Shown here in pieces: positions 48,860 to 60,920 of a stretch of DNA of 64,000 nucleotides. Within the stretch, counting starts at the first letter, position 1, and the number at the start of each line of letters is the position of its first letter. Below the pieces are notes generated by a model. It had not been told where the DNA came from. It made no database searches and saw nothing but the letters and a program-made list of their open reading frames with translations. A program made the position numbers and the translations under genes. The DNA is from Gammaproteobacteria bacterium (lineage in GTDB: Bacteria; Pseudomonadota; Gammaproteobacteria; SZUA-229), in assembly GCA_026195895.1 (NCBI GenBank), contig JAPHRO010000014.1:1-64000 (forward strand), written 5' to 3'.

Positions 48860-50248
48860 GTGAGTGCGGCGTTGTGGAGCAAGTGTCTGCAAATGCTCGA
48901 ACAGGAACTGTCTGATCAACAGTTGAATACCTGGATTCGACCATTGCAAGTCGTTGAAGATACAGACGAATTACGCCTGCTTGCGCCTAATCGGTTCGTG
49001 CTGGACTGGGTCAACCAGAATTTTCTCGATCAGATATCCCGCATTACGCAACAACTGACCGGTGATAATCCAGTTAAATTGAGTCTGGAAATAGGCACTC
49101 AAGCCAGGAAGAAACCCGCCACGCCGGTAAGCTCCATTATCCAGAATAAAGACCCCGCATCGTCGATTAATCCCAATGAAGTTAGAGAACTGACCTTCGC
49201 GCCTGCATCCAGGGTGGTTCAACATGTGGATCATAATCTGAATATGGGCTTTACCTTTGAAAATTTCGTTGAAGGTAAATCCAATCAACTGGCAAGAGCC
49301 GCGTCGTTACAGGTCTCTGAAAATCCCGGCGGCGCTTATAATCCACTATTTCTTTACGGGGGTGTAGGCCTGGGTAAAACCCACATAATGCATGCCGTGG
49401 GTAATCGCATGCGGGAACTCAATCCCGATGCTCGTATTGTGTATTTACATTCCGAGCGTTTTGTTGGTCATATGATCAAGGCGCTACAGCACAATGCAAT
49501 TGATGAATTTAAACAATTTTACCGTTCCCTGGATGCATTGCTGATTGATGATATCCAGTTTTTCGCCGGCAAGGAGCGTTCTCAGGAAGAATTTTTCCAC
49601 ACCTTCAATGCCTTACTCGAAGGTGGCCGACAAATCATCCTCACCTGTGATCGTTATCCCAAGGAAATTGAAGGCCTGGAAGAACGTTTAAAATCCCGTT
49701 TTGGCTGGGGTTTACCGGTCTGTATCGATCCACCGGAACTGGAGACTCGAGTCGCCATCTTACACAAGAAAGCAGAAGAATTTGGCGCGGTACTGCCCAA
49801 TGAAGTGGCATTTTTTATTGCTAAACGCATTCGATCTAATATTCGAGAACTGGAAGGTTCTTTACGGCGAGTGATGGCGACGGCTAATTTTACCGGTAAA
49901 CCCATCACGCTGGAATTTGCCAAAGATACCCTGAGAGACCTGATTGCCCTGCAGGACAAGTTGATCACCATCGATAATATCCAGAAAACGGTCGCTGAGT
50001 ATTTCCAAATCAGAAGTTCAGATTTATTATCCAACCGACGTAGCCGATCCATAACCCGGCCCAGACAGGTTGCCATGGCTTTATCAAAAGAACTGACCAA
50101 TCATAGTCTGCCAGAAATTGGCAATGCATTTGGGGGACGCGATCACACCACCATACTGCACGGTTGTCGCAAAATTGCTGAATTAAGGGAATCTGATTCC
50201 AAGATTAATGAAGATTATACAAACCTGTTGCGAATATTAAGCAATTAG
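48860..50248 (+). CDS. dnaA: Replication initiator DnaA
   Basis: Initiator ATPase of 462 residues. Domain I starts [23 protein letters not shown]. The AAA+ domain has Walker [10 protein letters not shown] at about 166-174 and [13 protein letters not shown]. The C-terminal DNA-binding domain has [15 protein letters not shown]. The start is GTG at 48860, with GGGGA about 8 nt before it. It reads away from rpmH and is followed by the DnaA-box region. Confidence 0.98.
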   Translation: MSAALWSKCLQMLEQELSDQQLNTWIRPLQVVEDTDELRLLAPNRFVLDWVNQNFLDQISRITQQLTGDNPVKLSLEIGTQARKKPATPVSSIIQNKDPASSINPNEVRELTFAPASRVVQHVDHNLNMGFTFENFVEGKSNQLARAASLQVSENPGGAYNPLFLYGGVGLGKTHIMHAVGNRMRELNPDARIVYLHSERFVGHMIKALQHNAIDEFKQFYRSLDALLIDDIQFFAGKERSQEEFFHTFNALLEGGRQIILTCDRYPKEIEGLEERLKSRFGWGLPVCIDPPELETRVAILHKKAEEFGAVLPNEVAFFIAKRIRSNIRELEGSLRRVMATANFTGKPITLEFAKDTLRDLIALQDKLITIDNIQKTVAEYFQIRSSDLLSNRRSRSITRPRQVAMALSKELTNHSLPEIGNAFGGRDHTTILHGCRKIAELRESDSKINEDYTNLLRILSN

Positions 50249-50514
50249 GCGTTTCACAGCTCTAAACGAGATTGTATAAAGAAGGTATAAACTGTGGATA
50301 ACTCGATGATAAAACAGTGGATAAGTCTGGATTTATACTTATCCACAAACTATCAACAGTTTACACGCCGTGAGTTCAGTCTGTGCTCATTGTTATAAAC
50401 AGGCTTAAGATATTGATTAATAAAAGTTTATTAAAGTTATCCACAGAAAAACGTGGGCTTAATAATAACTATAAGTTATATATTAAAGATAAATAATAAT
50501 TATTAGGTTAAGCA
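50249..50514. other. oriC: dnaA-dnaN intergenic region, candidate oriC
   Basis: The 266-nt gap holds three perfect DnaA boxes TTATCCACA (50293-50301 on minus, 50339-50347 on plus, 50437-50445 on plus). There is also one single-mismatch box (50316-50324 on minus, TTATCCACT). A very AT-rich stretch follows at about 50460-50510 and could serve as the unwinding element. Gene orientation switches at the adjacent rpmH-dnaA junction, and two parS sites lie 1.5-2.2 kb away. An alternative is that the boxes only control dnaN. Confidence 0.7.
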
Positions 50515-51615
50515 ATGAAATTCAAAATTTTACGAGAAGATTTGTTGGTACCCCTGCAACAGGTGATTGGCGCAGTTGAAAAACGCCAAACACTACCCGC
50601 CCTGTCCAATGTTTTAATCAAAGGCGAAGCACAAGGCTTATCGCTAACGGCAACCGACCTGGAAATTGAACTGGTGTCAACGGTTCAGCTAATGCTGGAT
50701 GAACCTGGTGAAATAACCCTGCCTGCCAAGAAATTATTGGATATATGCAAGTCTTTACCCAATGAGGCTGAGATCAGCATCGATGTGGATGTCGATCGGG
50801 CCATCATCAAATCCGGCCGCAGTCGTTTCACCCTGACTACCTTACCTGCATCGGATTTTCCTGCCCTGGATGAAATATCCAGTGTTTATGAATTTAACAT
50901 TTCGCAGAATGTATTGAAGGATTTGATCGATAAAACGTCATTTGCCATGGCGCAGCAGGATGTTCGATATTATCTAAATGGCCTGATGATGGAGGTTTCA
51001 TCATCGACTATTCGTACCGTCGCGACAGATGGGCATCGTCTGGCTTTTTGTGAAAAAGAAATGGATGGTGATCTTGCAGATAGTAAACAGGTGATTATTC
51101 CTCGTAAGGGTATTAGTGAATTACAGCGCTTGTTAGCGGATTCGGACGAAACGATCAAAGTAATTCTGGGTAATAATCATATCCAGTGCCAATTACCCAA
51201 CCAGCGCTTTACTTCCAAATTAATCGATGGGCGTTTTCCCGATTACAAACGGGTTATGCCAGCCGCTGAAGGCAATACGCTAATCGTGGATCGAGAAAGT
51301 TTGAAACAGGCTCTGGTTAGAGCATCGATATTATCGAATGAAAAATACCGCGGTATACGGTTTATTCTTAGCGAAAATCTGTTAAAACTACAGGCACAAA
51401 ATCCTGATCAGGAAGAAGCGGATGTTGAGCTGGAAATCAACTATTCAGGTGACGCGCTAGAAGTCGGCTTCAATGTTACCTACATGCTTGATGTGTTAAA
51501 CACATCTTCCAGAGAAATTGTTCAGGGTATTATTAAAGATGCAAACAGTAGTTTATTGCTGAGTTTCCCCGATGAATCCCAGGCCAGGTATGTAATTATG
51601 CCGATGAGACTCTAG
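50515..51615 (+). CDS. dnaN: DNA polymerase III beta sliding clamp
   Basis: Processivity clamp of 366 residues made of three repeated domains. MKFKILREDLLVPLQQVIGAVEKRQTLPALSNVLI opens the protein, VRYYLNGLMMEV and TDGHRLAFC lie in the middle, and the C-terminal residues YVIMPMRL form part of the partner-binding pocket. It follows the presumed origin and precedes recF by 25 nt. Confidence 0.98.
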   Translation: MKFKILREDLLVPLQQVIGAVEKRQTLPALSNVLIKGEAQGLSLTATDLEIELVSTVQLMLDEPGEITLPAKKLLDICKSLPNEAEISIDVDVDRAIIKSGRSRFTLTTLPASDFPALDEISSVYEFNISQNVLKDLIDKTSFAMAQQDVRYYLNGLMMEVSSSTIRTVATDGHRLAFCEKEMDGDLADSKQVIIPRKGISELQRLLADSDETIKVILGNNHIQCQLPNQRFTSKLIDGRFPDYKRVMPAAEGNTLIVDRESLKQALVRASILSNEKYRGIRFILSENLLKLQAQNPDQEEADVELEINYSGDALEVGFNVTYMLDVLNTSSREIVQGIIKDANSSLLLSFPDESQARYVIMPMRL

Positions 51616-51640
51616 TTCCTGAAAAATATAAAACAGGGTA

Positions 51641-52720
51641 ATGAGTCTACTCTCACTTGAAATTTTACAGTTTAGAAACCTGCAGCATGTTCGAATCGAG
51701 CCTGATGCAGGTTTAAATATTATTAGTGGCGTAAACGCGGCCGGGAAAACCAGTTTACTGGAAAGCATTTTCTATCTGAGTTATGGCCGGTCATTTCGTA
51801 ACAGTCAGGCCCGTGATCTGATTATGTACGATAAAGATTTTTTCCGCTTACTCAGTAAAACTTCTGATGGACATCACGATTACCAGATAGGGATCCAGAA
51901 AAGTATTAAGGACCAGATAATCCGGATCAATCAGCAAACTGTCACCAGAGTGACTGAATTATCCGCCCTGCTCCCCGTTATTGCTTTACACCCGGATTCG
52001 CACCATTTAATTACAGCCGGTCCTGAATACCGAAGACAATTCATTGACTGGGGGGTGTTCCACGTGGAACATGCATTTATCAAATCATGGAAAGATTTTC
52101 GCAGGGCCTTATCACAGCGGAATGCCGCGCTTAGAAATAATGAATCGGATCGCGTGTGTAATTTATGGAATCAGGTACTGGTTGAAAATGCTGAATTCAT
52201 ACAAAAATCGCGCTGTCAGTACCTGGAAGAATTAAATGAGGTACTGAAAAGAATATCAGGTTTATTTTTCCCGGACAATAAAATCACTCTCGAATACCGT
52301 CGTGGCTGGACAGAAGATCAGGATTACCTGTTTCAGCTGCAGCAGACGTTGGTGCGAGATAAAGAAAAAGGATTTACCCAGTCTGGCCCCCACCGTGCGG
52401 ATATAAAAATAAAACTGGATAATAAATCAGCACAGACTTCGATTTCTCGTGGACAGCAGAAAAAACTGGTGGCCATGCTGAAACTTGCCCAGCTCGAAAT
52501 GTTTATCCAGTCCTCGGATAAAACCTGTGTGTTGATTTATGATGATTTGCCCGCCGAACTGGATTCTGAAAATAGACGAATAATTATGGATATGCTGGCG
52601 AGTATGAAGGTTCAGGTATTTGTATCCGCTATTGAAAACAGTCAGCTTGAATATTCATCATGGAATTCGGGTAAAATGTTCCACGTGGAACACGGAGAAG
52701 TCAGTACCACAAGTCTGTAA
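51641..52720 (+). CDS. recF: Recombination mediator RecF
   Basis: SMC-like ATPase of 359 residues that helps load RecA at gaps. Walker A is GVNAAGKTSLLE (about 29-40), the signature motif ISRGQQKKL lies at about 268-276 and Walker B is VLIYDDLPAELD. Two parS sites lie inside the gene (52056-52071 and 52677-52692). Both encode the peptide FHVEH, the second within the last 20 residues. Confidence 0.96.
   Translation: MSLLSLEILQFRNLQHVRIEPDAGLNIISGVNAAGKTSLLESIFYLSYGRSFRNSQARDLIMYDKDFFRLLSKTSDGHHDYQIGIQKSIKDQIIRINQQTVTRVTELSALLPVIALHPDSHHLITAGPEYRRQFIDWGVFHVEHAFIKSWKDFRRALSQRNAALRNNESDRVCNLWNQVLVENAEFIQKSRCQYLEELNEVLKRISGLFFPDNKITLEYRRGWTEDQDYLFQLQQTLVRDKEKGFTQSGPHRADIKIKLDNKSAQTSISRGQQKKLVAMLKLAQLEMFIQSSDKTCVLIYDDLPAELDSENRRIIMDMLASMKVQVFVSAIENSQLEYSSWNSGKMFHVEHGEVSTTSL
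52056..52071. other. parS: parS site 1 (ParB loading site) inside recF
   Basis: The 16-bp palindrome TGTTCCACGTGGAACA is identical to the high-affinity parS sequence known from Pseudomonas. It encodes VFHVEH in the conserved DWGVFHVEH segment of RecF. ParB is encoded at 36190-37080. Confidence 0.92.
52677..52692. other. parS: parS site 2 (ParB loading site) inside recF
   Basis: A second perfect copy of TGTTCCACGTGGAACA lies 621 bp after the first, near the 3' end of recF in the stretch encoding KMFHVEHGEV. This part of RecF is poorly conserved, so retention of the exact 16 bases suggests selection on the DNA site. Confidence 0.92.
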
Positions 52721-52746
52721 ATATCCTTTTTAAAAGCGGATACTAA

Positions 52747-55221
<2,475 letters not shown>

Positions 55222-55238
55222 GTTATGTCCCGATCTAT

Positions 55239-55271
55239 AAAAAAGCCCACTAATTTGAGTGGGCTTTTTTT
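55239..55271. terminator. Bidirectional terminator after gyrB
   Basis: GCCCACT (55245-55251) and AGTGGGC (55258-55264) form a perfect 7-bp stem with a 6-nt loop, flanked by six A and seven T. It can serve both gyrB and the convergent PstS-like gene. Confidence 0.92.
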
Positions 55272-55309
55272 ATTATTCGATATTAGCAATAGCGTACTGA
55301 AATAGTAAA

Positions 55310-56203
55310 TCAATAAGTCAGGTTTTCGGTACTGGAATTTTGTGCTTTCTGTTCCTGCTGTACCTGCTTCATTACCAGCCTTAAGGCTTCCAGATAAGGC
55401 ACCACACCGTTGGTTTTCATAATCGAACGCCCGGTATTACTATGGGCAAACTTAATAAAGTCCTTAATTAAAGCTATATTTGGGCTGGCAGGATTAAAAG
55501 TGATAAATAGTGGTCGATACAAAGCATACTGACCCTGTTTGATTGTTTTATAGTCTGGGAAGATGTTATTCAAGCTAAGAATTTTAACGTCTCTTAATCG
55601 AGCACTACTGATGCCTGTAATAGCGATGGCATGGGGATCGGATTCGATTCCTTTCTCTAATGGACCGCTGGATTTAAAAACCTTGCTAGCTATAAAATCC
55701 TTGTTCTTATCAGCAAAAATAAGTGTACGAATAGTATAACCCACGCCTGAAATTTTCCCTTTACGAACAAATAATTTTACTGGTGCATCTAGCCCACCCA
55801 GTTGTTTCCAGTTGTTTATTTTGCCTTCGTACAGGCTTTTTATCTGTGGGAAACTGATATTATTCACCGGATTATTTTTGTTAACAATCACTGCCAGTGC
55901 ATCCCAGGCGACAGGTTCATAGCCAATGGATTTTTCCAGTTCATTGTCCGGGAGATGAAAACGGCAGGAGCCGCCCAGATCAGCAGTACCGGCGGCAACA
56001 TCCCGAATGCCACGGGTAGCACCGCCACCCTGAATATTGATATTAATATTGCGGCTTTTTTTATATGCTTCAGCCAGTTTGTTCATATAAGATTTTTTAC
56101 TGATACCGCAGCCAACCCAATTGAGGTTTTGCTGTTCAGCAAAAGAGAAACTGGAAAAAAAGATTGAAAAGAAACAAAGACAACGAATAATAGACAACTT
56201 CAC
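55310..56203 (-). CDS. Orphan phosphate-binding-protein-like (PstS family) exported protein
   Basis: Periplasmic type II solute-binding protein of 297 residues. The signal peptide is residues 2-23 (KLSIIRCLCFFSIFFSSFSFA). The ligand-loop signature INIQGGGATRGIRDVAAGTADLGGS and AVIVNKNNPVNNIS follow. No pstC, pstA or pstB is nearby. The start is GTG at 56203, with GGAG 7 nt before it; an in-frame ATG at 56242 lies upstream of that ribosome site. It could bind phosphate for sensing rather than transport, or another oxyanion. The Gln/Lys-rich C-terminal 25 residues are extra. Confidence 0.78.
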   Translation of the reverse strand: MKLSIIRCLCFFSIFFSSFSFAEQQNLNWVGCGISKKSYMNKLAEAYKKSRNININIQGGGATRGIRDVAAGTADLGGSCRFHLPDNELEKSIGYEPVAWDALAVIVNKNNPVNNISFPQIKSLYEGKINNWKQLGGLDAPVKLFVRKGKISGVGYTIRTLIFADKNKDFIASKVFKSSGPLEKGIESDPHAIAITGISSARLRDVKILSLNNIFPDYKTIKQGQYALYRPLFITFNPASPNIALIKDFIKFAHSNTGRSIMKTNGVVPYLEALRLVMKQVQQEQKAQNSSTENLTY

Positions 56204-56234
56204 AGTGTGGCTCCATTGGGGGGGGTAAAAAACA

Positions 56235-56279
56235 AACAGCAATTTCGTATAAGTTTTTTATAAACAAAAAATTGCTGTT
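56235..56279. promoter_or_regulatory. Long inverted repeat upstream of the PstS-like gene
   Basis: AACAGCAATTT (56235-56245) and AAATTGCTGTT (56269-56279) form a perfect 11-bp inverted repeat. Inside it lies a smaller TATAA/TTATA repeat. It lies 32-76 nt before the GTG start. It could be an operator, a leader hairpin or a cruciform; there is no T-run of a terminator. Confidence 0.5.
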
Positions 56280-56415
56280 AATTATTAAAGTATAGCTACC
56301 ACACTGGAAAACGCCGAAAATAGACGTGAAGGCTTCATGCCACACCGCATTTAATCATAGAATGTTAATAATGAAAAGCATGAAAAACTTATAACCTACT
56401 GATTTATAAACGAAT

Positions 56416-56421
56416 TATAAT
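56416..56421 (+). promoter_or_regulatory. Perfect -10 box placing prlC on a possibly leaderless mRNA
   Basis: TATAAT ends 6 nt before the prlC ATG at 56428. Transcription would start at or next to the ATG. No Shine-Dalgarno sequence precedes the ATG and no good -35 is visible. Confidence 0.45.
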
Positions 56422-56427
56422 ATACTT

Positions 56428-58461
56428 ATGACAAATCCCCTGCTTGATATAACTGCATTACCCAAATTTTCCCAGATAAAACCCAAACATGTCGAAGCGG
56501 CGATAGACCAGGTACTGGATCAAAACCGAAAACAGTTGAATCTGTTGCTGCAGAAGGAAAACTTCAGCTGGGAATCGTTGATTCATCCATTAGAGGAAAT
56601 GGACAATTTACTCTCCAGGGTCTGGTCGCCTGTTAGCCATATGAATTCAGTGGTCAATTCTGAAGAATTGCGCCAGGCGCATGAAGCCTGTATTCCCAGG
56701 CTCAGTGCTTATTCAACGGAAATGGCACAAAATGAAGCTTTGTACCAGGCGTATTTACAAATTAAACAAAGTCAGCAATTTACTGATTTTGATTCAGCCC
56801 AGAAAAAAACTATCGAAAATGCCCTGCTGAAATTCAAACTGAATGGAGTGGCGCTTGATAAAGATAAAAAGCAGCAGTTCAAGGAGATTAAACAAAAGCT
56901 GTCAACTCTAAAATCGAAATTTGAACACAATGTACTGGATGCCACCCAGGAATGGAAAATCCATATTGAGAATAAAAAAGAGCTGGCGGGTTTACCCGAG
57001 TATGCAAAAGATATGGCCAGCCAGGCAGCGGCGGCTGAAAATCTGAAAGGATGGGTATTTACCCTGGATGCGCCGTCTTATTTATCGGTAATGACTTATG
57101 CTGATAATGATAAATTTCGTAAAGAAATGTACACCGCCTTTACCACCCGAGCATCGGATCAGGGACCCAATGCAGGAGAGTTTGATAATTCTCAAATCAT
57201 GGAAGATATACTGACATGCAGAGCCAAAATGGCTGAGTTATTAGGTTATGAAAATTATGCTGAATTATCTATAGCAGACAAAATGGCCGAATCGACAGCA
57301 GATGTGCTGGGGTTTCTAAATGATCTGGTAGAAAAATCTCGGCCTCAGGCGCAGCGAGAATTTGAACAATTAAAAACATTTGCCAGAAAAAAATACGGCA
57401 TTAAAAACCTGCAGGCCTGGGATGTACCTTATTATTCAGAAAAGCTGAAGCAACAGGAATACGGTATCAGTCAGGAAGAACTAAAGCCGTATTTCCCCGC
57501 ACCAGAAGTTATTCATGGGCTGTTTCAGATTGTAAACCGTTTATACGGTCTGGAAATTACCGAAGTTAACAATATCGATAGCTGGCACAAGGATGTACTG
57601 TTTTATGAAATAAAAGACCAGCATGGTGAATTACGTGGCTGCTTTTATCTCGATTTATTTGCTCGCAATAATAAACGCTGCGGCGCCTGGATGGATGAAT
57701 GTATCAGCCGTATGATTTGCGGTGATCAGGTACAAATCCCGGTAGCTTACCTAAGCTGCAATTTAACGCCACCCGTTGGTGATGACCCGGCACTGCTGAC
57801 ACATGATGAAGTGACTACCCTGTTCCATGAATTTGGTCATGGTCTTCATCATATGCTGACAAAAATCAATCCTTTATTCGTGTCAGGCATATCGGGTGTA
57901 GAGTGGGATGCGGTGGAATTACCCAGTCAGTTTATGGAAAACTGGTGTTGGGAAAAAGAAGGGCTGGATTTAATTTCTTCACATTACCAGACATGCAAAG
58001 CCTTGCCAAAGGAACTTTATGAAAAATTAATCAAAGCGAAAAATTTCCAGTCAGCGATGTTTATGGTCAGGCAACTGGAATTTGCGTTATTTGATTTTCG
58101 ATTGCATATGGAATACGGTCATACAGAGTTTAAAGGTATTCAAAGCCTGTTAGATGATGTTAGAGAACAGGTTGCAGTAGTGATACCCCCTTCTTTTAAT
58201 CGTTTTCAGCATGGATTTTCACATATTTTTGCCGGAGGTTATTCAGCGGGTTACTACAGTTATAAGTGGGCAGAAGTTTTATCAGCCGATGCGTTTTCAA
58301 AATTCGAAGAACAAGGAATTTATGATAGAAAAACAGGCGAAGAATTTTTAACTAATATTCTGGAAAAAGGAGGCTCAGAAAATGCTATGGAATTATTTAA
58401 AAAATTCAGAGGTAGAGAGCCCAAAATAGATGCACTGTTAAGACATAGTGGCTTGGCCTGA
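56428..58461 (+). CDS. prlC: Oligopeptidase A (M3 metallopeptidase)
   Basis: Zinc endopeptidase of 677 residues that degrades signal peptides and other oligopeptides in the cytoplasm. The zinc motif HEFGH lies at about 470-474 (TTLFHEFGHGLHHML), followed by the third ligand in SGVEWDAVELPSQFMENW. The N-terminus NPLLDITALPKFSQIKPKHVEAAI is typical of PrlC. A run of small genes follows on the same strand. Confidence 0.95.
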   Translation: MTNPLLDITALPKFSQIKPKHVEAAIDQVLDQNRKQLNLLLQKENFSWESLIHPLEEMDNLLSRVWSPVSHMNSVVNSEELRQAHEACIPRLSAYSTEMAQNEALYQAYLQIKQSQQFTDFDSAQKKTIENALLKFKLNGVALDKDKKQQFKEIKQKLSTLKSKFEHNVLDATQEWKIHIENKKELAGLPEYAKDMASQAAAAENLKGWVFTLDAPSYLSVMTYADNDKFRKEMYTAFTTRASDQGPNAGEFDNSQIMEDILTCRAKMAELLGYENYAELSIADKMAESTADVLGFLNDLVEKSRPQAQREFEQLKTFARKKYGIKNLQAWDVPYYSEKLKQQEYGISQEELKPYFPAPEVIHGLFQIVNRLYGLEITEVNNIDSWHKDVLFYEIKDQHGELRGCFYLDLFARNNKRCGAWMDECISRMICGDQVQIPVAYLSCNLTPPVGDDPALLTHDEVTTLFHEFGHGLHHMLTKINPLFVSGISGVEWDAVELPSQFMENWCWEKEGLDLISSHYQTCKALPKELYEKLIKAKNFQSAMFMVRQLEFALFDFRLHMEYGHTEFKGIQSLLDDVREQVAVVIPPSFNRFQHGFSHIFAGGYSAGYYSYKWAEVLSADAFSKFEEQGIYDRKTGEEFLTNILEKGGSENAMELFKKFRGREPKIDALLRHSGLA

Positions 58462-58463
58462 AT

Positions 58464-58889
58464 ATGATTAAACTGATCAGCCCAGTTATTTTATTGTGCG
58501 TATCATTTTTATGTTTTGCTTCTAGTACAGAATTTTCACTAGCCACTGGTGACGATAATCTAGATCATGCATTAAATGCGCTAAATAAAATAGTTACTTC
58601 AGAAAAGACTGATAATTTTATTTTGCAGTTAGAAAAAGAATACCGGTTACCTCAAGTTAAAATTAAAAAACTGTTTGATGCGTACAATTTTACTGCAGCC
58701 GAAGTTTTTATGACGATAGCAATATCTGATTTAACAGGTCAGCCGTTAAATATAATTACCCGAGCATATATAGAACATAAAACCAAAGGCTGGGTATATG
58801 TATTAGATCAGCTTAATTTACATCCACGTTCTATAGAGTTTAAACAGATAAAATCAGATATTGATTCGATTTTAAATAGATCAATTTAA
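58464..58889 (+). CDS. Secreted protein of unknown function
   Basis: Protein of 141 residues that I do not recognise. It has a signal peptide (ISPVILLCVSFLCFAS) and a mature part of about 120 residues, mostly helical. Charged repeats (ALNKIVTSEKTDNFILQLEKEYRLP, VKIKKLFDAYNF) are followed by a conserved-looking TAAEVFMTIAISDLTGQPLNIITRAYIEHKTKGWVYVL. It begins 2 nt after the prlC stop, so it is probably translated from the same message, and it lies 35 nt before ubiD. No Cys remains in the mature part. Confidence 0.65.
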   Translation: MIKLISPVILLCVSFLCFASSTEFSLATGDDNLDHALNALNKIVTSEKTDNFILQLEKEYRLPQVKIKKLFDAYNFTAAEVFMTIAISDLTGQPLNIITRAYIEHKTKGWVYVLDQLNLHPRSIEFKQIKSDIDSILNRSI

Positions 58890-58924
58890 TTTAAATAGTA
58901 AACACTCCAAAAATAGCATAGCTA

Positions 58925-60406
58925 ATGAAATATAAAGATTTACGAGATTTTATAAAACAGCTCGAACAACTGGGCGAACTTAAACGCGTCACCCATGAAG
59001 TCGATCCTTACCTGGAAATGACAGAAATATGTGATCGTACATTACGCGCGCAAGGGCCTGCATTGTTATTTGAGAATGTTAAAGATTCTGAAGTACCTGT
59101 TTTGGCTAATCTATTTGGTACACCTAAACGAGTGGCAATGGGTATGGGTGAAAGTTCCGTCGAGGCTTTACACGAGGTGGGAAAATTACTGGCTTTTCTT
59201 AAAGAACCGGAACCACCTAAAGGCATGAAAGATGCCTGGGAAAAATTACCTATATTTAAGCAGGTGTTAAATATGGCACCTAAAGTAATAAATGGCGCCG
59301 ATTGCCAGAAGTATATTATTGAAAAAGATGATGTAGATTTATCTACAATTCCTGTGCAAACCTGCTGGCCGGAAGATGCGGCACCACTTATAACCTGGGG
59401 ACTGGTAGTAACCAGGGGGCCACATAAAGATCGTCAAAATCTTGGTATATATCGCCAGCAGGTCATTGCGAAAAATAAAGTTATCATGCGCTGGCTATCT
59501 CACCGAGGTGGTGCACTTGATTTTAAAGAATGGCAACAGACACATCCAGGGGAACCCTTTCCCGTAGCAGTTGCACTGGGGGCAGATCCAGCGACAATTC
59601 TGGGCGCGGTGACACCGGTACCCGATACATTATCAGAATATGCATTTGCAGGTTTATTACGTGGCAGTAAAACGGAAGTTACCCAATGCAAGTTAAGTGA
59701 ACTGCAGGTGCCGGCATCGGCAGAATATGTGCTGGAAGGTTTTATTTATCCCAATGAAATGGCGCCCGAAGGACCTTATGGAGATCACACGGGTTACTAC
59801 AATGAAGTTGAAGAATTTCCAGTTTTTACAATAGAAAAAATAACTCATCGTAAGCAACCTATTTATCATACAACGTATACTGGTCGTCCCCCCGATGAAC
59901 CTGCAATTTTAGGTGTCGCATTGAACGAAGTTTTTGTGCCAATATTACAAAAGCAATTTCCAGAAATAACAGATTTTTATTTACCACCCGAAGGATGTTC
60001 TTATCGACTGGCAGTAGTCAGTATGAAAAAACAATATCCGGGCCATGCCAAACGCGTGATGATGGGCGTATGGTCTTTTCTTCGTCAATTTATGTATACC
60101 AAGTTTGTTATAGTGGTAGATGACGATGTTAATGCCAGAGACTGGAATGATGTGATCTGGGCGATGACCACGCGAATGGATCCAGCGCGAGATACAACCA
60201 CTATAGAAAATACGCCAATTGACTATCTGGATTTTGCTTCCCCCGTTTCAGGCCTGGGTTCTAAAATGGGTTTTGACGCAACGAATAAAATGCCCGGCGA
60301 AACGGATCGTGAATGGGGCAGGCCAATTATCATGGACGAAAAAATAAAACAGCGTGTCGATGATATATGGGAAGAGTTAAATATTTTTACTGAGCATGAT
60401 GAATAA
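58925..60406 (+). CDS. ubiD: 4-hydroxy-3-polyprenylbenzoate decarboxylase UbiD
   Basis: Decarboxylase of 493 residues of ubiquinone biosynthesis, using prenylated FMN. The family segments [61 protein letters not shown] and [23 protein letters not shown] are present. Length matches the E. coli enzyme. It overlaps the SET-domain gene by 11 nt. Confidence 0.96.
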   Translation: MKYKDLRDFIKQLEQLGELKRVTHEVDPYLEMTEICDRTLRAQGPALLFENVKDSEVPVLANLFGTPKRVAMGMGESSVEALHEVGKLLAFLKEPEPPKGMKDAWEKLPIFKQVLNMAPKVINGADCQKYIIEKDDVDLSTIPVQTCWPEDAAPLITWGLVVTRGPHKDRQNLGIYRQQVIAKNKVIMRWLSHRGGALDFKEWQQTHPGEPFPVAVALGADPATILGAVTPVPDTLSEYAFAGLLRGSKTEVTQCKLSELQVPASAEYVLEGFIYPNEMAPEGPYGDHTGYYNEVEEFPVFTIEKITHRKQPIYHTTYTGRPPDEPAILGVALNEVFVPILQKQFPEITDFYLPPEGCSYRLAVVSMKKQYPGHAKRVMMGVWSFLRQFMYTKFVIVVDDDVNARDWNDVIWAMTTRMDPARDTTTIENTPIDYLDFASPVSGLGSKMGFDATNKMPGETDREWGRPIIMDEKIKQRVDDIWEELNIFTEHDE

Positions 60407-60695
60407 AAAATTTTATGTAAAACAAAGTGGCATTCACGGCAAAGGATTATTTGCGCAGCAGACAATCAGGCGTGGTGAAACCATTGGCACTATTAAATAT
60501 AATCCTGTCAATGAAGATGGGCCCCATGTGTTATGGGTCGATGAACAGGGTATTCTGGTAGAGTGTGAGCTAAAATATATCAATCACAGTTCTCAGCCTA
60601 ATGCCTGTTATTGTGATGATTTGCAGGTAGTAGCACTAAAGAATATAAATAAAGATGAAGAAATTACCCATGACTATGGGGACGACTGGAAGTAG
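60396..60695 (+). CDS. Small SET-domain protein
   Basis: Protein of 99 residues that is nearly only a SET domain: [45 protein letters not shown] and [15 protein letters not shown]. The NHSxxPN and EEIxxDYG motifs bind SAM and the lysine in SET methyltransferases. The pre- and post-SET parts are absent, and the domain is shorter than usual, so substrate binding may need a partner. It starts inside the end of ubiD. A target protein cannot be predicted; the ATG at 60399 is an alternative start. Confidence 0.8.
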   Translation: MMNKKFYVKQSGIHGKGLFAQQTIRRGETIGTIKYNPVNEDGPHVLWVDEQGILVECELKYINHSSQPNACYCDDLQVVALKNINKDEEITHDYGDDWK

Positions 60696-60697
60696 CC

Positions 60698-60886
60698 GTG
60701 TCAAAAATACATTGTTTATATTGTGGTGAAGAAATTCCGGATGATGTGGAACATTGCCCCGAATGTGGTGCACCATCACATTATCAAAAACGCGGCGTAT
60801 CTTTAAGCAAACAGAAAAAGTTTATTATTTACTTTATCGCATTGATAATATTTGTGGCCGTAATGATCATCTGGTTACCCAGATAA
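60698..60886 (+). CDS. Zinc-ribbon single-pass membrane protein
   Basis: Protein of 62 residues with an N-terminal zinc ribbon (CLYCGEEIPDDVEHCPECG, four Cys in two CxxC pairs), a basic linker and one C-terminal membrane helix (FIIYFIALIIFVAVMIIWL). The start is GTG with GGAAG upstream, 2 nt after the SET gene stop. Such proteins are of unknown function; topology suggests the zinc domain faces the cytoplasm. Confidence 0.7.
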   Translation: MSKIHCLYCGEEIPDDVEHCPECGAPSHYQKRGVSLSKQKKFIIYFIALIIFVAVMIIWLPR

Positions 60887-60920
60887 ATAAAGCCAGATAT
60901 TTTTTGAAGATAACAAAATA

